Assembly: GCA_025618425.1 (NCBI GenBank)
Contig: CM046844.1
Coordinates: forward strand, 19,502,324-19,566,323
From: Heliocidaris tuberculata
Lineage: Eukaryota; Echinodermata; Echinoidea; Camarodonta; Echinometridae
Length of the DNA stretch: 64,000 bases
Direction of reading: 5' to 3'
Positions 38,001 through 47,000 of this stretch are shown here, piece after piece; position 1 is the stretch's first letter; each line of letters opens with the position of its first letter. A model generated the notes under the pieces. The model had not been told where the DNA came from. It worked only from the letters and a program-made list of their open reading frames with translations, and searched no databases. The position numbers and the translations under genes are program-made.

Positions 38001-41000
38001 TTCGTCGTCTTCATCATCCCAACCAAGAACCTCCTCCTAGAGCCGGGAGAAAATATATTTGAATCAAACCTACCAGACTATTTGCATCTTTAGGTTGAAT
38101 GAAAATGGTTGAATTGTGCATGTGCAACTATCCAAGAATTCTGTTTGAAACATGTTAAGATCTGCAAGTAAAATGGTCAATGTGTAATGTGGTACAAAAT
38201 CCAGTAGCCTCTTTTATTTTCATCTTATACATGTACATTATGTCACATATGACATAGCTCTGAAAATTTCTTCACTCAGCTGTAAAAAATCATGTGAAGA
38301 TCAAACTAGTTTCCTTCTCAACTATACCTCATTATCAGAGCTATCTGCTGGTTCTAGGGCCCTGCCCACGTCCAAGGAGATCTTTTCTTTGTTGGCATGG
38401 AATTCATCTACTTCATCGTAAATGTAGTCTCGGGATGATGGATCGGGCACTTTCTCTTTTGCGTATGCTCTCGGGTCATCGCTGTCATAGTCAGACTCTT
38501 CAGCCTTCTTGCGATGTCCACCCTTCCTGTTAGCACAGACAGAGAACATGAAAATGGTTGGATTTTTTTTAATTGACATGATCCTTTGTTTCTTCGACAG
38601 GTAGGGTGTCATTCAGGTAGTAGCTACTCAACAAAGAGCATCTGAAATTCTGGAAATCCATTAGACTACATGCTATGAAAAATTTGGGAAGTTTTCTTCT
38701 CTTTCAGACTAACAAGAATTAAACTCTATTTGAGATTTGATTTTACAATAGATTTACAATAAATGTGTTTAGATCTACATGATCTACTTCACCATGGGGT
38801 CGTTTTATCAAACCGCCATAATGACAAGATCAGCGACATCTTGACGCTGTCACTCCACTTTTCTGCTAAGAGTTTAACAAAGCCTTCTTTGCCAAGACCA
38901 GCGGCAACTTCCCCGACTAGTGACTTGTCGGTACTCCAAACCTGTCATATCTTTTTAGAATGCGATCACAAGCCAGCTTTTAGTTAGTCTATGGGCTACG
39001 AAAGAATGAAAACTCTAAATTTGGAGAAAATTTACTTTCTGATGTCCAAGCACTTTCCTTTATCAAATAGTTTTTATCGATGTTTATATTACTCGTATAA
39101 TATTGTACAGACGCACAATATGTTCTTATGGCTTCTTGACCCCTCACAAGTAAATGAGGTTAACATTATCTGTCTTCACATCCGTCTACCATAGAAGCAG
39201 CATCGAAAACAGAAAAGTCTGTATCTACAGACTCATGTGAATGATGACAATTTATCATTTTTGTAATTTCCCTATATTTTTCCTTTTTCAAGCAAAGAAT
39301 TTATATAACTAATATTACATGTATTTTCGATGAATAAACATTAAACAATCAGGTCATAAACTATCTTAATTTAATTATTTTCTCTACACTGAACAAAATT
39401 TGGGTCTTCTTTCCATAATTCATCAATTATGGCATCTAGCTCTTACTTACGAATCTAGATTCGTACATCACAAAAGCATCCTTGAGTTTTCTCAATTTTA
39501 TAAATTCGAAGAGGCCATAAGTAACACACATTTTTTTGTGTAAACGGGATGGTCGTATCATCAATATTAATTTTCGCTGCCATTTTTTACATTTTGGAAC
39601 AGTTTCAGCAAAACAGAGCCCTAAAATCTGTAATTGACAATAAATCTGATGGGTTGTGATAACAACTATCTTTTATAGTCGATGAGTATCCATATCACTG
39701 AGTTGTCATTTATCATGTCTTTGACTTTGTGAAACGGTTTGTCAGGTCCATGACACTTCCGTAGATCGCTGACAAGAGTTATGACTGTCATGGAGTTGAT
39801 TAGATGAAACGACCCGCATGACCCGCATACGCATGTTCACAGACACAACCATGACAATTGCATCCAAGCACCTGTATAATACCACTCACACTTACCATGC
39901 TTACGCGAGGTTCTATCAAAAATATATTAGAAAACAGTTCAAAATGTCAATAGACTACCAAAAAAAAACAAGAATAAAAAAAAAAAACCAACAAACAAGT
40001 TTTTTAAAAAACGTCCATTTTACAAAATTTTTGAAATCATTTATGCTCATGTGTGAGACCTACGGCTAGGAACAGTGATCTCTACTTTGGCTCAGGGCAC
40101 ACCACGTATAGTGGTCGTACTGACCACTACGCGGGACGAATGCAAAAATACTAGTCATTTTCTATCGCATGTACTTAAGGTATGGGAGGAAAAGTAAGAT
40201 AAATATTTAAAATACTTCCTTTCAAATTCAGCGCTTTAAAATCTCTTTCCTACCTTAAATGGACATTAGGAAAAACTTCTGATATTTCCAGCAAAATCCA
40301 AAGTCAAAATCATGTCCAAAACCTAAGAAATCCCCGCCAATTTTTTTTGCGATCACATGTTGTTTTCATGGTGCCGATGTTTTTAGACTAAATCGGCCAA
40401 TAAAATTTTGTCCACAACGAAACTCGGTATCGCGTGCACATCGATCTCTACGATCGCACACACGGAAAATCAGGACTTACGTGTGCGCGATAGGAACCGA
40501 ACTTTTAACGACCGAATTTTTTAGCGGGAGATGTCAGCGCTCGCGGCGATCAGGAAATGTACATCATGACTTGCGATACCCCGTTTCGCCAAAAGTGACA
40601 GTAAATTACAGATTTCATTTTCGGAATTATCTTTTCCAACATCGGTGAGTTGAATTTATTGTATTTCATGAATATGTTGGTGTCGTTTCTTGTAAATTAA
40701 ATGCCGATTATGAGTGAATGTTGGTGACTTTTGTGCAGTGGTGTTTTGAAAGTGTCGAGGTGGATGACTGCCTAGAGTCTACACACGAAGTATAGTAATG
40801 TCGCTATGAGTGGCTCAGGGCCTAATCGTGAAATCTGTCTCCTCTCTTCCCGCGTGTGCGCTCGCATTGTGTACAAAGTCTATGGGAGTAGAATGCTGTC
40901 ACCAGCACTGACGAAATAAACGGCAGTGAATGGACCGGTGACAGATTTCACAATAATACCTGGCTCAGCAAGTAAAAGTAAAACCATACCGTCACTTCAG

Positions 41001-41220
41001 TTACAAGTCATGACAACTACAACAAAACAAAAAACAAAACAAAAAAAAATCTTTTCGATCATCACAACACAAATATAAAGGGATGGGACCGAGCTTAAAA
41101 TATAGATCCCTATTGCATTTCAGTTTTTGAACCAGCAGGTCATCGTTCAAATATTACACACAGGATTTTATATGGATAACCATTACATATTTCATTTTAT
41201 ACTCACTTTCGTCTTCCCAT
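26040..41220 (-). CDS. UTP3: UTP3/SAS10, small-subunit processome protein
   Basis: Nucleolar component of the U3 small-subunit processome, needed for 18S rRNA maturation. Coding exons in gene order: 41,207-41,220; 38,328-38,526; 37,808-38,036; 36,586-36,704; 35,707-35,808; 34,942-34,998; 34,443-34,558; 33,908-34,004; 33,168-33,342; 32,393-32,448; 31,704-31,816; 30,980-31,052; 27,777-27,884; 26,040-26,129. Phases join to 515 aa (human about 479). Acidic N-terminal region with YIYDEVDEFHANKE and AYYDTDY; EALEDDDFGLDIF; Sas10/Utp3/C1D domain from about 222 (LLKKESPEFLQLVADFK, then YCMNISYYMILKAKHVPV); basic Sas10 C-terminal domain (KRGITYQISKNKGLTAYRRK, then SGIRAGVIKSVKIR). The first coding exon is only 14 nt (M-G-R-R-K); it is chosen because it supplies ATG, correct phase and a GTGAGT donor, and is the least certain exon. 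Head to head with LRRC34. Confidence 0.95.
26163..26545. repeat. GA-rich minisatellite in last UTP3 intron
   Basis: Repeats of a roughly 20-bp unit (GGGGGGATAAAAAGAGAGAG) with AG and G runs. It begins about 30 bp upstream of the acceptor of the last UTP3 exon, on the minus strand a continuous pyrimidine tract. The long serine/leucine/proline open frames here are repeat products. Confidence 0.9.
26652..27245 (+). mobile_element. Element with four regularly spaced GGTCAC palindromes, copy 1
   Basis: Palindromes of the type GGTCACACACGTGACC lie at 26,679-26,694, 26,863-26,878, 27,052-27,067 and 27,229-27,244 (last degraded by one base). After the first three comes a similar motif (AATTTTGCCTC, AATTTTCACCTC, AATGTTGACCTC); the last is followed only by GGCCTC. 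The unit is therefore a diverged tandem array of about 180 bp. The left end GGCCATTCT matches an inverted end in the second copy at 50,754-51,304. Lies in the last UTP3 intron. Family unknown. Confidence 0.8.
27380..27445 (+). repeat. tRNA-like SINE fragment or tRNA pseudogene
   Basis: TGGCCTGGTGG (27,386-27,396) resembles an A box and GGTTCAAATCC (27,429-27,439) a B box, at a spacing normal for polymerase III internal promoters. The sequence between does not fold into an obvious complete cloverleaf, so I call it a tRNA-derived SINE head or pseudogene. Confidence 0.5.
28217..30800 (+). mobile_element. Decayed hAT-like DNA transposon in UTP3 intron
   Basis: About 2.6 kb antisense to UTP3, between its exons at 27,777-27,884 and 30,980-31,052. 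CAGGCATGAAAATTTTCCGCG at 28,217 looks like a hAT terminus. I could not find its inverted partner or an 8-bp target duplication on the right, so the right end may be truncated. Contains the transposase remnant described separately. Confidence 0.65.
28272..30777 (+). pseudogene. hAT-family transposase, broken
   Basis: Three overlapping or neighbouring frames (28,272-29,075, 29,405-30,250, 30,184-30,777) and out-of-frame sequence between them belong to one protein. In order: zinc-finger-like CxxC motifs (CKVCD; CIVCD, whose histidines follow just after an in-frame stop at 29,073-29,075), an IDEATSNNKMRVLSVLVSYY segment near 29,245, LVDNCAVM in another frame near 29,430, then SCHHVHNASKKL, and a C-terminal FPVLTKTALSLLSCFHGPQV with VESSFS, the pattern of the hAT dimerisation region. 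Stops and frameshifts show it is inactive. Assignment rests on these motifs only; the exact hAT clade is unknown. Confidence 0.75.
31065..31690 (-). repeat. SINE-like interspersed repeat
   Basis: Starts at an (AAT)n stretch with CATTTATATAGCAC, the kind of start seen in many marine invertebrate repeats. Blocks CTGGCTTTAGCCCAACAG and CTACACCTGGGTGGAGAG recur inverted at 33,640-33,720. On the minus strand AGTTGGAATCC near 31,510 is B-box-like. About 600 bp, perhaps two fused fragments, since GCCAAAG(A/G)ACATAAG occurs twice (31,481 and 31,593). Confidence 0.55.
32730..33136 (+). mobile_element. TTAA-type MITE, family D, copy 1
   Basis: About 407 bp flanked by TTAA (32,726-32,729 and 33,137-33,140) with short inverted ends CCCTTT/AAAGGG. 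Matches 45,222-45,629 in the same orientation. Lies about 30 bp from the UTP3 exon at 33,168-33,342. No coding capacity. Confidence 0.8.
33370..33740. repeat. SINE-like repeat fragments
   Basis: 33,370-33,420 begins like 31,085 (AATAATAATACTCTGC and TATAGCGC). 33,640-33,730 is an inverted version of 31,372-31,470. Probably two fragments of one family. Confidence 0.5.
35183..35330. mobile_element. Palindromic MITE (GGCC class), first of an adjacent pair
   Basis: Arms GGGCCTTCTTGCATAAAAAG and its complement ending AAGCAAGAAGGCCC, with TTGCG(AA/TT)TAAACGCAACTC blocks. It abuts the next palindrome without a gap. Confidence 0.8.
35331..35463. mobile_element. Palindromic MITE (GTTTCATAAAAC family), copy 1
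   Basis: Arms GGGCCCTGTTTCATAAAAC and GTTTTATGAAACAGGGCCC around a centre containing CAGCCAATCAG. Related copies at 47,355-47,506 and, with altered arms, 63,095-63,234. Confidence 0.85.
36922..36975 (-). pseudogene. Partial copy of UTP3 exon 3 / donor junction (C)
   Basis: Direct repeat of the 3' end of the UTP3 exon at 37,808-38,036 plus the start of its intron: minus-strand coding GTGGATGATGACCAGCTGG followed by GTAAGC, then the same intron sequence as after the true exon (CAGATTTGAC on the plus strand). It is cut off at 36,975 by the family E MITE. Confidence 0.75.
36977..37518. mobile_element. TTAA-type palindromic MITE, family E, in UTP3 intron 3
   Basis: 542 bp flanked by TTAA (36,973-36,976 and 37,519-37,522). 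The ends AGGGAAGTCCACCCTG and CAGGGTGGACTTACCCT are inverted. Inside, GATACGTCA, GAGCTCCTCTCCCATTTG and their complements give arms over 200 bp. A further end fragment lies at 37,580-37,602. Confidence 0.85.
37575..37690 (-). pseudogene. Partial copy of UTP3 exon 3 / donor junction (B)
   Basis: Second direct copy of the exon end and donor, 170 bp downstream of the real one (in gene direction). The exon-like part (37,641-37,690) is diverged but keeps ATGACCTGCCAG followed by an intact GTAAGC donor. The adjacent intron sequence (GACCTGCAAA(C/G)GGTC, AGATTTGAC) is also shared with the true locus at 37,760-37,785. Confidence 0.8.
38795..39810. mobile_element. Possible 1-kb nonautonomous DNA element
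   Basis: The left end GGGTCGTTTTATCAAACC resembles the complement of the right end (GATGAAACGACCC at 39,804). Inside both ends are related blocks (GATCAGCGAC and GTAGATCGCTGAC; ATGACA). The right part belongs to the fragment family at 571-690. Boundaries are approximate. No transposase frame. Confidence 0.4.
40096..40651 (+). repeat. Right copy of the 555-bp inverted repeat
   Basis: Reverse complement of 1-555. It sits in the first UTP3 intron, about 550 bp downstream (in gene direction) of the first UTP3 exon. On the plus strand it ends with ATCG and GTGAGT (40,641-40,650), a strong donor pointing towards LRRC34. It contains GCGCGAT- and GATCGCACAC-type inverted blocks and is GC-richer than its surroundings, like a promoter or CpG-containing leader. 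No long reading frame. Confidence 0.85.
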
Positions 41221-41369
41221 GTTGGGCTTTGCTGGAATATTAGGGATATTCAACTTGCTCTCAACTCGACAAACGCATACACATGTGTCGACTCAAAAGG
41301 TGAACGAACTTTTCGTCACAGCTGGATAACCTTTTGAAACTAGGCAACAGACGCTGTTGAAAATCGTGG
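41221..41369. promoter_or_regulatory. Putative bidirectional UTP3/LRRC34 promoter
   Basis: The UTP3 start codon is at 41,218-41,220 (minus). On the plus strand, ATCGTG followed by GTAAGA at about 41,370 is a good splice donor that could end an LRRC34 leader exon, to be joined to the acceptor at 42,925 upstream of the LRRC34 ATG. If so, both genes start within roughly 150 bp. A GGCAAC half-site (41,343) resembles the right half of an RFX X-box, but the left half does not match. No TATA box seen. Inference only. Confidence 0.4.
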
Positions 41370-42299
41370 TAAGAATCTAAGTTTTTGTGTATTTAACATG
41401 TTTTTTCGTTTTATCTACTGTGAAAATTATGAAGACGTGCATAATAAAATCCTTATTAGACCATTTTTAGTACGTAAATTTACCAAGAATATGTGGGTCC
41501 GTTCACGTTGTATAAATCGAAAAGTGTTGTGATTTTGTGACGGACTGTGCAACCACTCACACTTATACGAGGCGAGGCAAGGAACCTACGCCTGTGATTC
41601 AGGGAAAAGCTACGGGCTAGGTACCGCCTTGGCCCTTGGTCTTCGCTCGGGGGAGGGGGGGGGGGGACCAAAAGCTACGCATCTTGTTTACAGTAGCTAA
41701 AAAAACCCCATTTAATTCATTTAATTTATGCAAATTTCTCTTCACTACATGGCCTTGGTTCACTTCTACATTCTGAACTTCTGAGCTGAAGTTGAATCAT
41801 TCAATGATTCAGAAAAATTAGGATGAATGAATAGACCTACTCTCTAAGTTACTCTAAATTCCAATACATTTTCAACAGAGATGCCCTTGTCAAATTTTGT
41901 TCGACAATAAATGCGACATTAAGCTGCGCACACATAATACTTAATAGATTAATGCAAATCTTGATTTATATTTGGAAGCTGACTGACAACTGCAGAAATT
42001 ACTGCATTTTTCCATTAAATTCGGTAAGGCTTAAGGTAATAATAATATTGGTAATGTAATTATTGCCAGTACGAGCCACAGGAACATTCCTGACAGCCAA
42101 TAAAATAAGATAAATGACCTTCAAGACCTATGGCATGTGAGGATGAATGTCGGTCTTAGAAAACCCTCAGCTACTAATGTTTTCACAATGTTGGTCTTGC
42201 AGATCTTTTGACCACTTTTGCGAGAGTTCAAAAGAGCAGTTAATCTTGGTCAAACAAATTAACTTACAAAGGATGAAATGATCACAGAGTGGTTAAACT

Positions 42300-42809
42300 C
42301 TAAGACCCCGTTCTCACTCACTTTTGAAAGTGGTCTTAGTTAGACCGCTCCAGAGGAACGGGTCTTGAGGAACGGTTTGCTAGCGTTCACACTCCGAGCA
42401 GTTTTTCTCGCTCAAACCGCTCCACGATTCAAAGTGGCCTTGTTGCTATGGCAGCTCAGTTCAGCGGGTCAAATTTTTCGCCCGGAATACAAACTGATGT
42501 ACCGTAGCGTGCCTGCCGGCTGCCCGATCGATTGCTTTTGCTTTGTTTTGTGCGCGGAACGTCACTGGCTCACTTCCGGTTGAAGTACGCTTTCGTTCAC
42601 ATTGCACGTTTAGAGCGGTCCATACCGCTCTTAATAAGACCCGTTCCTCAAGACCACCTCCCCGAGGTGGTCTTCTGGAGCGGTCCAGAAGACCACTTTC
42701 TGGACCACTTTGACCGTTCACACTCACCTAAGAACCGTTCCTGAGGAACGGGTCTTAGATAGACCGCTCCAAAAGTCCACTTTCAAAGTGAGTGAGAACG
42801 GGGTCTTAG
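42300..42809. mobile_element. 510-bp MITE with long terminal inverted repeats
   Basis: Left end CTAAGACCCCGTTCTCACTC continues to ACTTTTGAAAGTGGTCTTAG and TAGACCGCTCC; the right end is the complement through 42,809. GGAACGGGTCTT motifs repeat internally. It lies about 120 bp upstream of the LRRC34 exon with the start codon. No transposase; superfamily unassigned. Confidence 0.85.
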
Positions 42810-42959
42810 TATTGTGGCAATTCTAGAGTGCCTGTGCTGAAAATAGTACCCTCAAAAAGAATATACTACACTAGTGAGGAAATGGAAATGTTTTGTATTT
42901 CTATAATGTCTTCTCTTTTCTCCAGATAATAAAAGTTTATAAGAATCCTGTCAGAGAAT

Positions 42960-44060
42960 ATGGATCCAGCTGCAGTTCAGACACGTTACGAGGATGTGTG
43001 CATGGAGTTGGACCTGAAACCCAATCCCTTCATCATGAAGGTGTTGGACAAGGAGAGAGACGAACAAATCATGTAAGACATTGCAACATCATCCATTAAA
43101 AAGAAGGGGGAAAAAATATTTCCTAGTTACCATGAGTATTAGTTGAGTATAATATGCATAAAAGATTTGTATCATGACTTATCATTTTCTCAAAAGTGCA
43201 AAGAATATTTTGAAAAAAAAATCAGTTTTCCAGCCTTTTGATAGTATAAGATACATGTAAATATAGTTGAAGGCAAAAAATTACAAAAGTCAAACATAAT
43301 GGATTCAAGACAAAATTAGTGTATTGAATGATACATTTCCTTTCTGATTTACTGATTTGAATCTATGTTCCATTTCTTTCAAAACTAATTTGTGATTGTG
43401 CAGGAATTTACCTTACAACTATTGATATCTATAATGTATTGCTTCTAAGAGGATGTGGCTTTATAAATTTTTTTATCATTATTCATTGCATAATACTTCT
43501 TTCTAAAAAGCAGGGTAAAAAGGTATTAAAACTCTTATCTTTCAAAAAGGAGTTCAGCAGAAAACATTACAGTCTCACTCTATTTGAATGTGATTTTGTA
43601 TATTTTCCACTATACTTCCATTGCATACTCTTTCTAAAAAGCAGATTAAAAAAGTATAAAAATGTTTGTCGTATTTCAAAAGTAGTTCATCAGAAAACAT
43701 AAACAATTGAGCTTATGCAATTTCCTCTCTCTTAGGCGTGTGGTCAAAAAGTAAGTTCAGATTTTCTTCAAAAAAACATTTACTTGCAGCCAAAACAAGA
43801 AGCTTGCATTGCTTGTGAAATGTGGACAAAATATTTAATTTTTTTCTGTTGTCAATACTCGCAGTACAGCGTGTCATTTCATTTTAAGTGGAAAATGTTG
43901 AAACAATAAAAACTATTAAAGAACTACACTGAGCATAGTATATCCCTGATATTATATTATTGATCAGGCATTGGTATGCTTTTGTGTATTAACATATATC
44001 ATTTGATGATCATTCCTATAGTTTCTTTCTATTCTTCTCTCTTCTTTTTCAGTCAGTCAG

Positions 44061-44092
<32 letters not shown>

Positions 44093-47000
44093 TGAATATT
44101 TTCTTTGCATTTTATTTTGTTGTATTGAAAGATATGCTTGGAAAATTGTGTTTCTGTCCTTAAGTAATTTCCCCAATTGCATGTTTTGTGACTTTTATTT
44201 GCAGTTTTGTCAGCATCTCATGATTTTTTAAGTGGCATAATTTGATAATTTGTTTTTATTCATTAATGCTCATTTGTTCATCATTTGATTTAAACATGCT
44301 AGTACCACAAAAAATGGCAAAAAGATCAGGTATAAGGTTGATGGAATCTAGGCTTCATGGTAACAAGAGAATTAATATACAACACCATGTTTCATACATG
44401 CTGTTTGGAAATGTCTCATCAATTTTCTAATCACTCCCCTCGTTTTGCCAGGGTTGGAAAGTGGAGTTTTATCGGAATTTCATTATTTCTGTAATATTCA
44501 CTCTTCATAATGTTTCAACTTTACTGTTGGTGAATGGCTTGCTAATAACTTGATTTTATTGCAAATTATTCCATAATGTTAAATACCTTTCATTGGATAG
44601 ATGTCAGATAGAATTCCTTTAAAAAGTTTTTAGGAACAGAGTGTGCTCAACTACAAAACCTGTTAAGACTGTAGTTAACTTTATTTTTTCTGCATTTCAA
44701 ACTATGAGTGGTTAATTTCTGGATTAAATTAGTCAATTTAACCCCTCTCTCTCTCTCTGATGTTTGCTTGCTTGCTTGCTATAATTTGTTTGCTTGGCTT
44801 GTAACCCTTCCTTGCTTGCATTTCAAATTGTGCATGATCTTTCTGGTAACAAAGGTGGGAGCTTTCTGAAAAGTAAGTAATAGTGTTTTTTTTTTTTTTT
44901 TAATGTTTGCTGTGAAATTCAGAATATACCCAGCTTTTTTAGATTTATTTTTTCCTAGAATGCAAACAATTAAGTCTTCTGTTTTTTTCTTCAAGTGTAA
45001 AATCTTCCTTCTTATTTTCCAATTTCCTCTGTGTGGTGTGTTTTTATGCTACATACTGTACATGATTTTTAACTTTCAGGGCAAATCATATTCACCTGTA
45101 ACCACTTCAGTTTCTAAATATTAGTTTAGTTATGCATTTAGATAAGTATAGGATAGAGTTTATCATAGCTCACTAGTCCTGATTATTAAGAGGTATGTGT
45201 AGTTCTAGTGCAGTACATGCTTCCCTTTCAGGACAGGAATAATTTAAGGGTTAAATTGATCACATTTTGATCTGCAAATTGGCAACAATAATATTTTTCT
45301 TATAGTGCTACATGGTTCTAATAAGCTGAAATGTCTTTGAAACAATATACATGGTTAGTAATTTCGTCGAAAAGTTGAAAAAATTGCTAATTTTGATAAG
45401 AAACAGTGATTTTGAACCTCTCAATGTGTTGCCATTTTAAGGATTTTAAAGCTTGTTCTTCTTTTTAAAATTCCTGGCATCAAATGCAGTATGGTCATGC
45501 AACAAAAATGGACACATTGTGTGCAGAAATTTTTGCTCTTTCTGCTCATCTGTTTGGTATATTTTTTAGGGCTCTGAATCAAAAGTTATTGAGCCAAACC
45601 ACAAAATGTGGTCAATTGTCTTGAAAGGGTTAATGCAGTCTTATCAGTAGGCATGAATAACAGCACCTCCAAATGAGTTTAAGATGTGTCATATATAAAG
45701 TGGAATACATATTAATTAGCAGAATAAGACATTATAGTACAATCATAGATTATGTTTCTTAATCTTATTCCATCATGCATGCATATTATTCACAAACATA
45801 TTTTTAAGCACACCCACCCACCACACCACACCCCACCCCACCGCAATGCAATTTTAGGAATGTTTCAAACTTTTGATGTAGTATGTGAGTCACCATTGCT
45901 TATTTTTATCCACCATTTCACAGGGAACTTATTTCAGCTCCTTTTTTTTTCACTTTTATGCATGTGCCCGCCTCCACAAATATGCATTTTGTTTTCATTC
46001 TTATTCATTTACATGCTTAGCCCATGTTTGTTTGCGAGTAGTTTGAAAGGCTAGAAATAGAATTTGTGGCTCGAGATCTCCATATCTTCAGTTTCGTAAA
46101 TTCTCCTTAAATCTCCTCGCTTGTAATGTTGTTAATAATGATATATGAAGCAGAAGAACAGACACACATGATCAAATGGAGGAAATGAAAAAAAGAAAAT
46201 GCACTTCATACTGCATGTAGTACATAGCGAATGGCATAAAGGTCTTCTCTGCCTAATGCAAGGAGATCAGAAAATCCTTTTTCAGTGTCCCTTTACAATT
46301 GTAATCTTTTTTTTTTCATTCATATGTTTTATTTAAAAATGTAATCTTAGAATTTAACCCAAAAAAAACGGGAGAATTTATTGGGAGCACTTGCCCCCCC
46401 CCCCTCCCCAATTTAATCATTACTAGTTAGAAGAGTATGAAGCACCTGGTAATGTGACACAAGAGTGAAAAGTGTAAGTTTTACCCCTCTCCACATTAGT
46501 TAATCCACAAAAATACATTACCAATTTGATGGGTAGACTGTACTCGGAAAGCCAATAGAAAATGTCATTTGGGTTTTCTATCGCCATTAAACCTCTGAAA
46601 GACAATATTAATAAATTTTGACCTTTAACCTTTGACCTTGCCTAGTGACCCCAGAGACAACATGGAGATGGAGATGCCCGGGAACAACCATCTTTTGACG
46701 GATAAGATGCTCCAGGATGAGGATGCTTATGTTCTCCTAAAGGTCTTAGCAAACAACACCTACATGACAGGACTGGACATGAGGTATAACCAGCTAACAG
46801 ACAAGGGTGCTGAACACGTAGCAGAACTACTCAAGGTAAGGTTTAAAGGAGACCATTCACCGACAAATGTTTTGCTCTGTATGTTACGGGGTCCATGCCA
46901 CTGCAATATTCAAAACTAAGATGAATTTCTAATGTTACTTCTAAAAAGGGATATCACAAGTTCAAATACACTCACAGTAAACACAAAAGCAACTTACAAA

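Noticed and set aside
37848..38533. Plus-strand frames of about 80 codons opposite UTP3
   Set aside because: Antisense shadows of acidic UTP3 exons.
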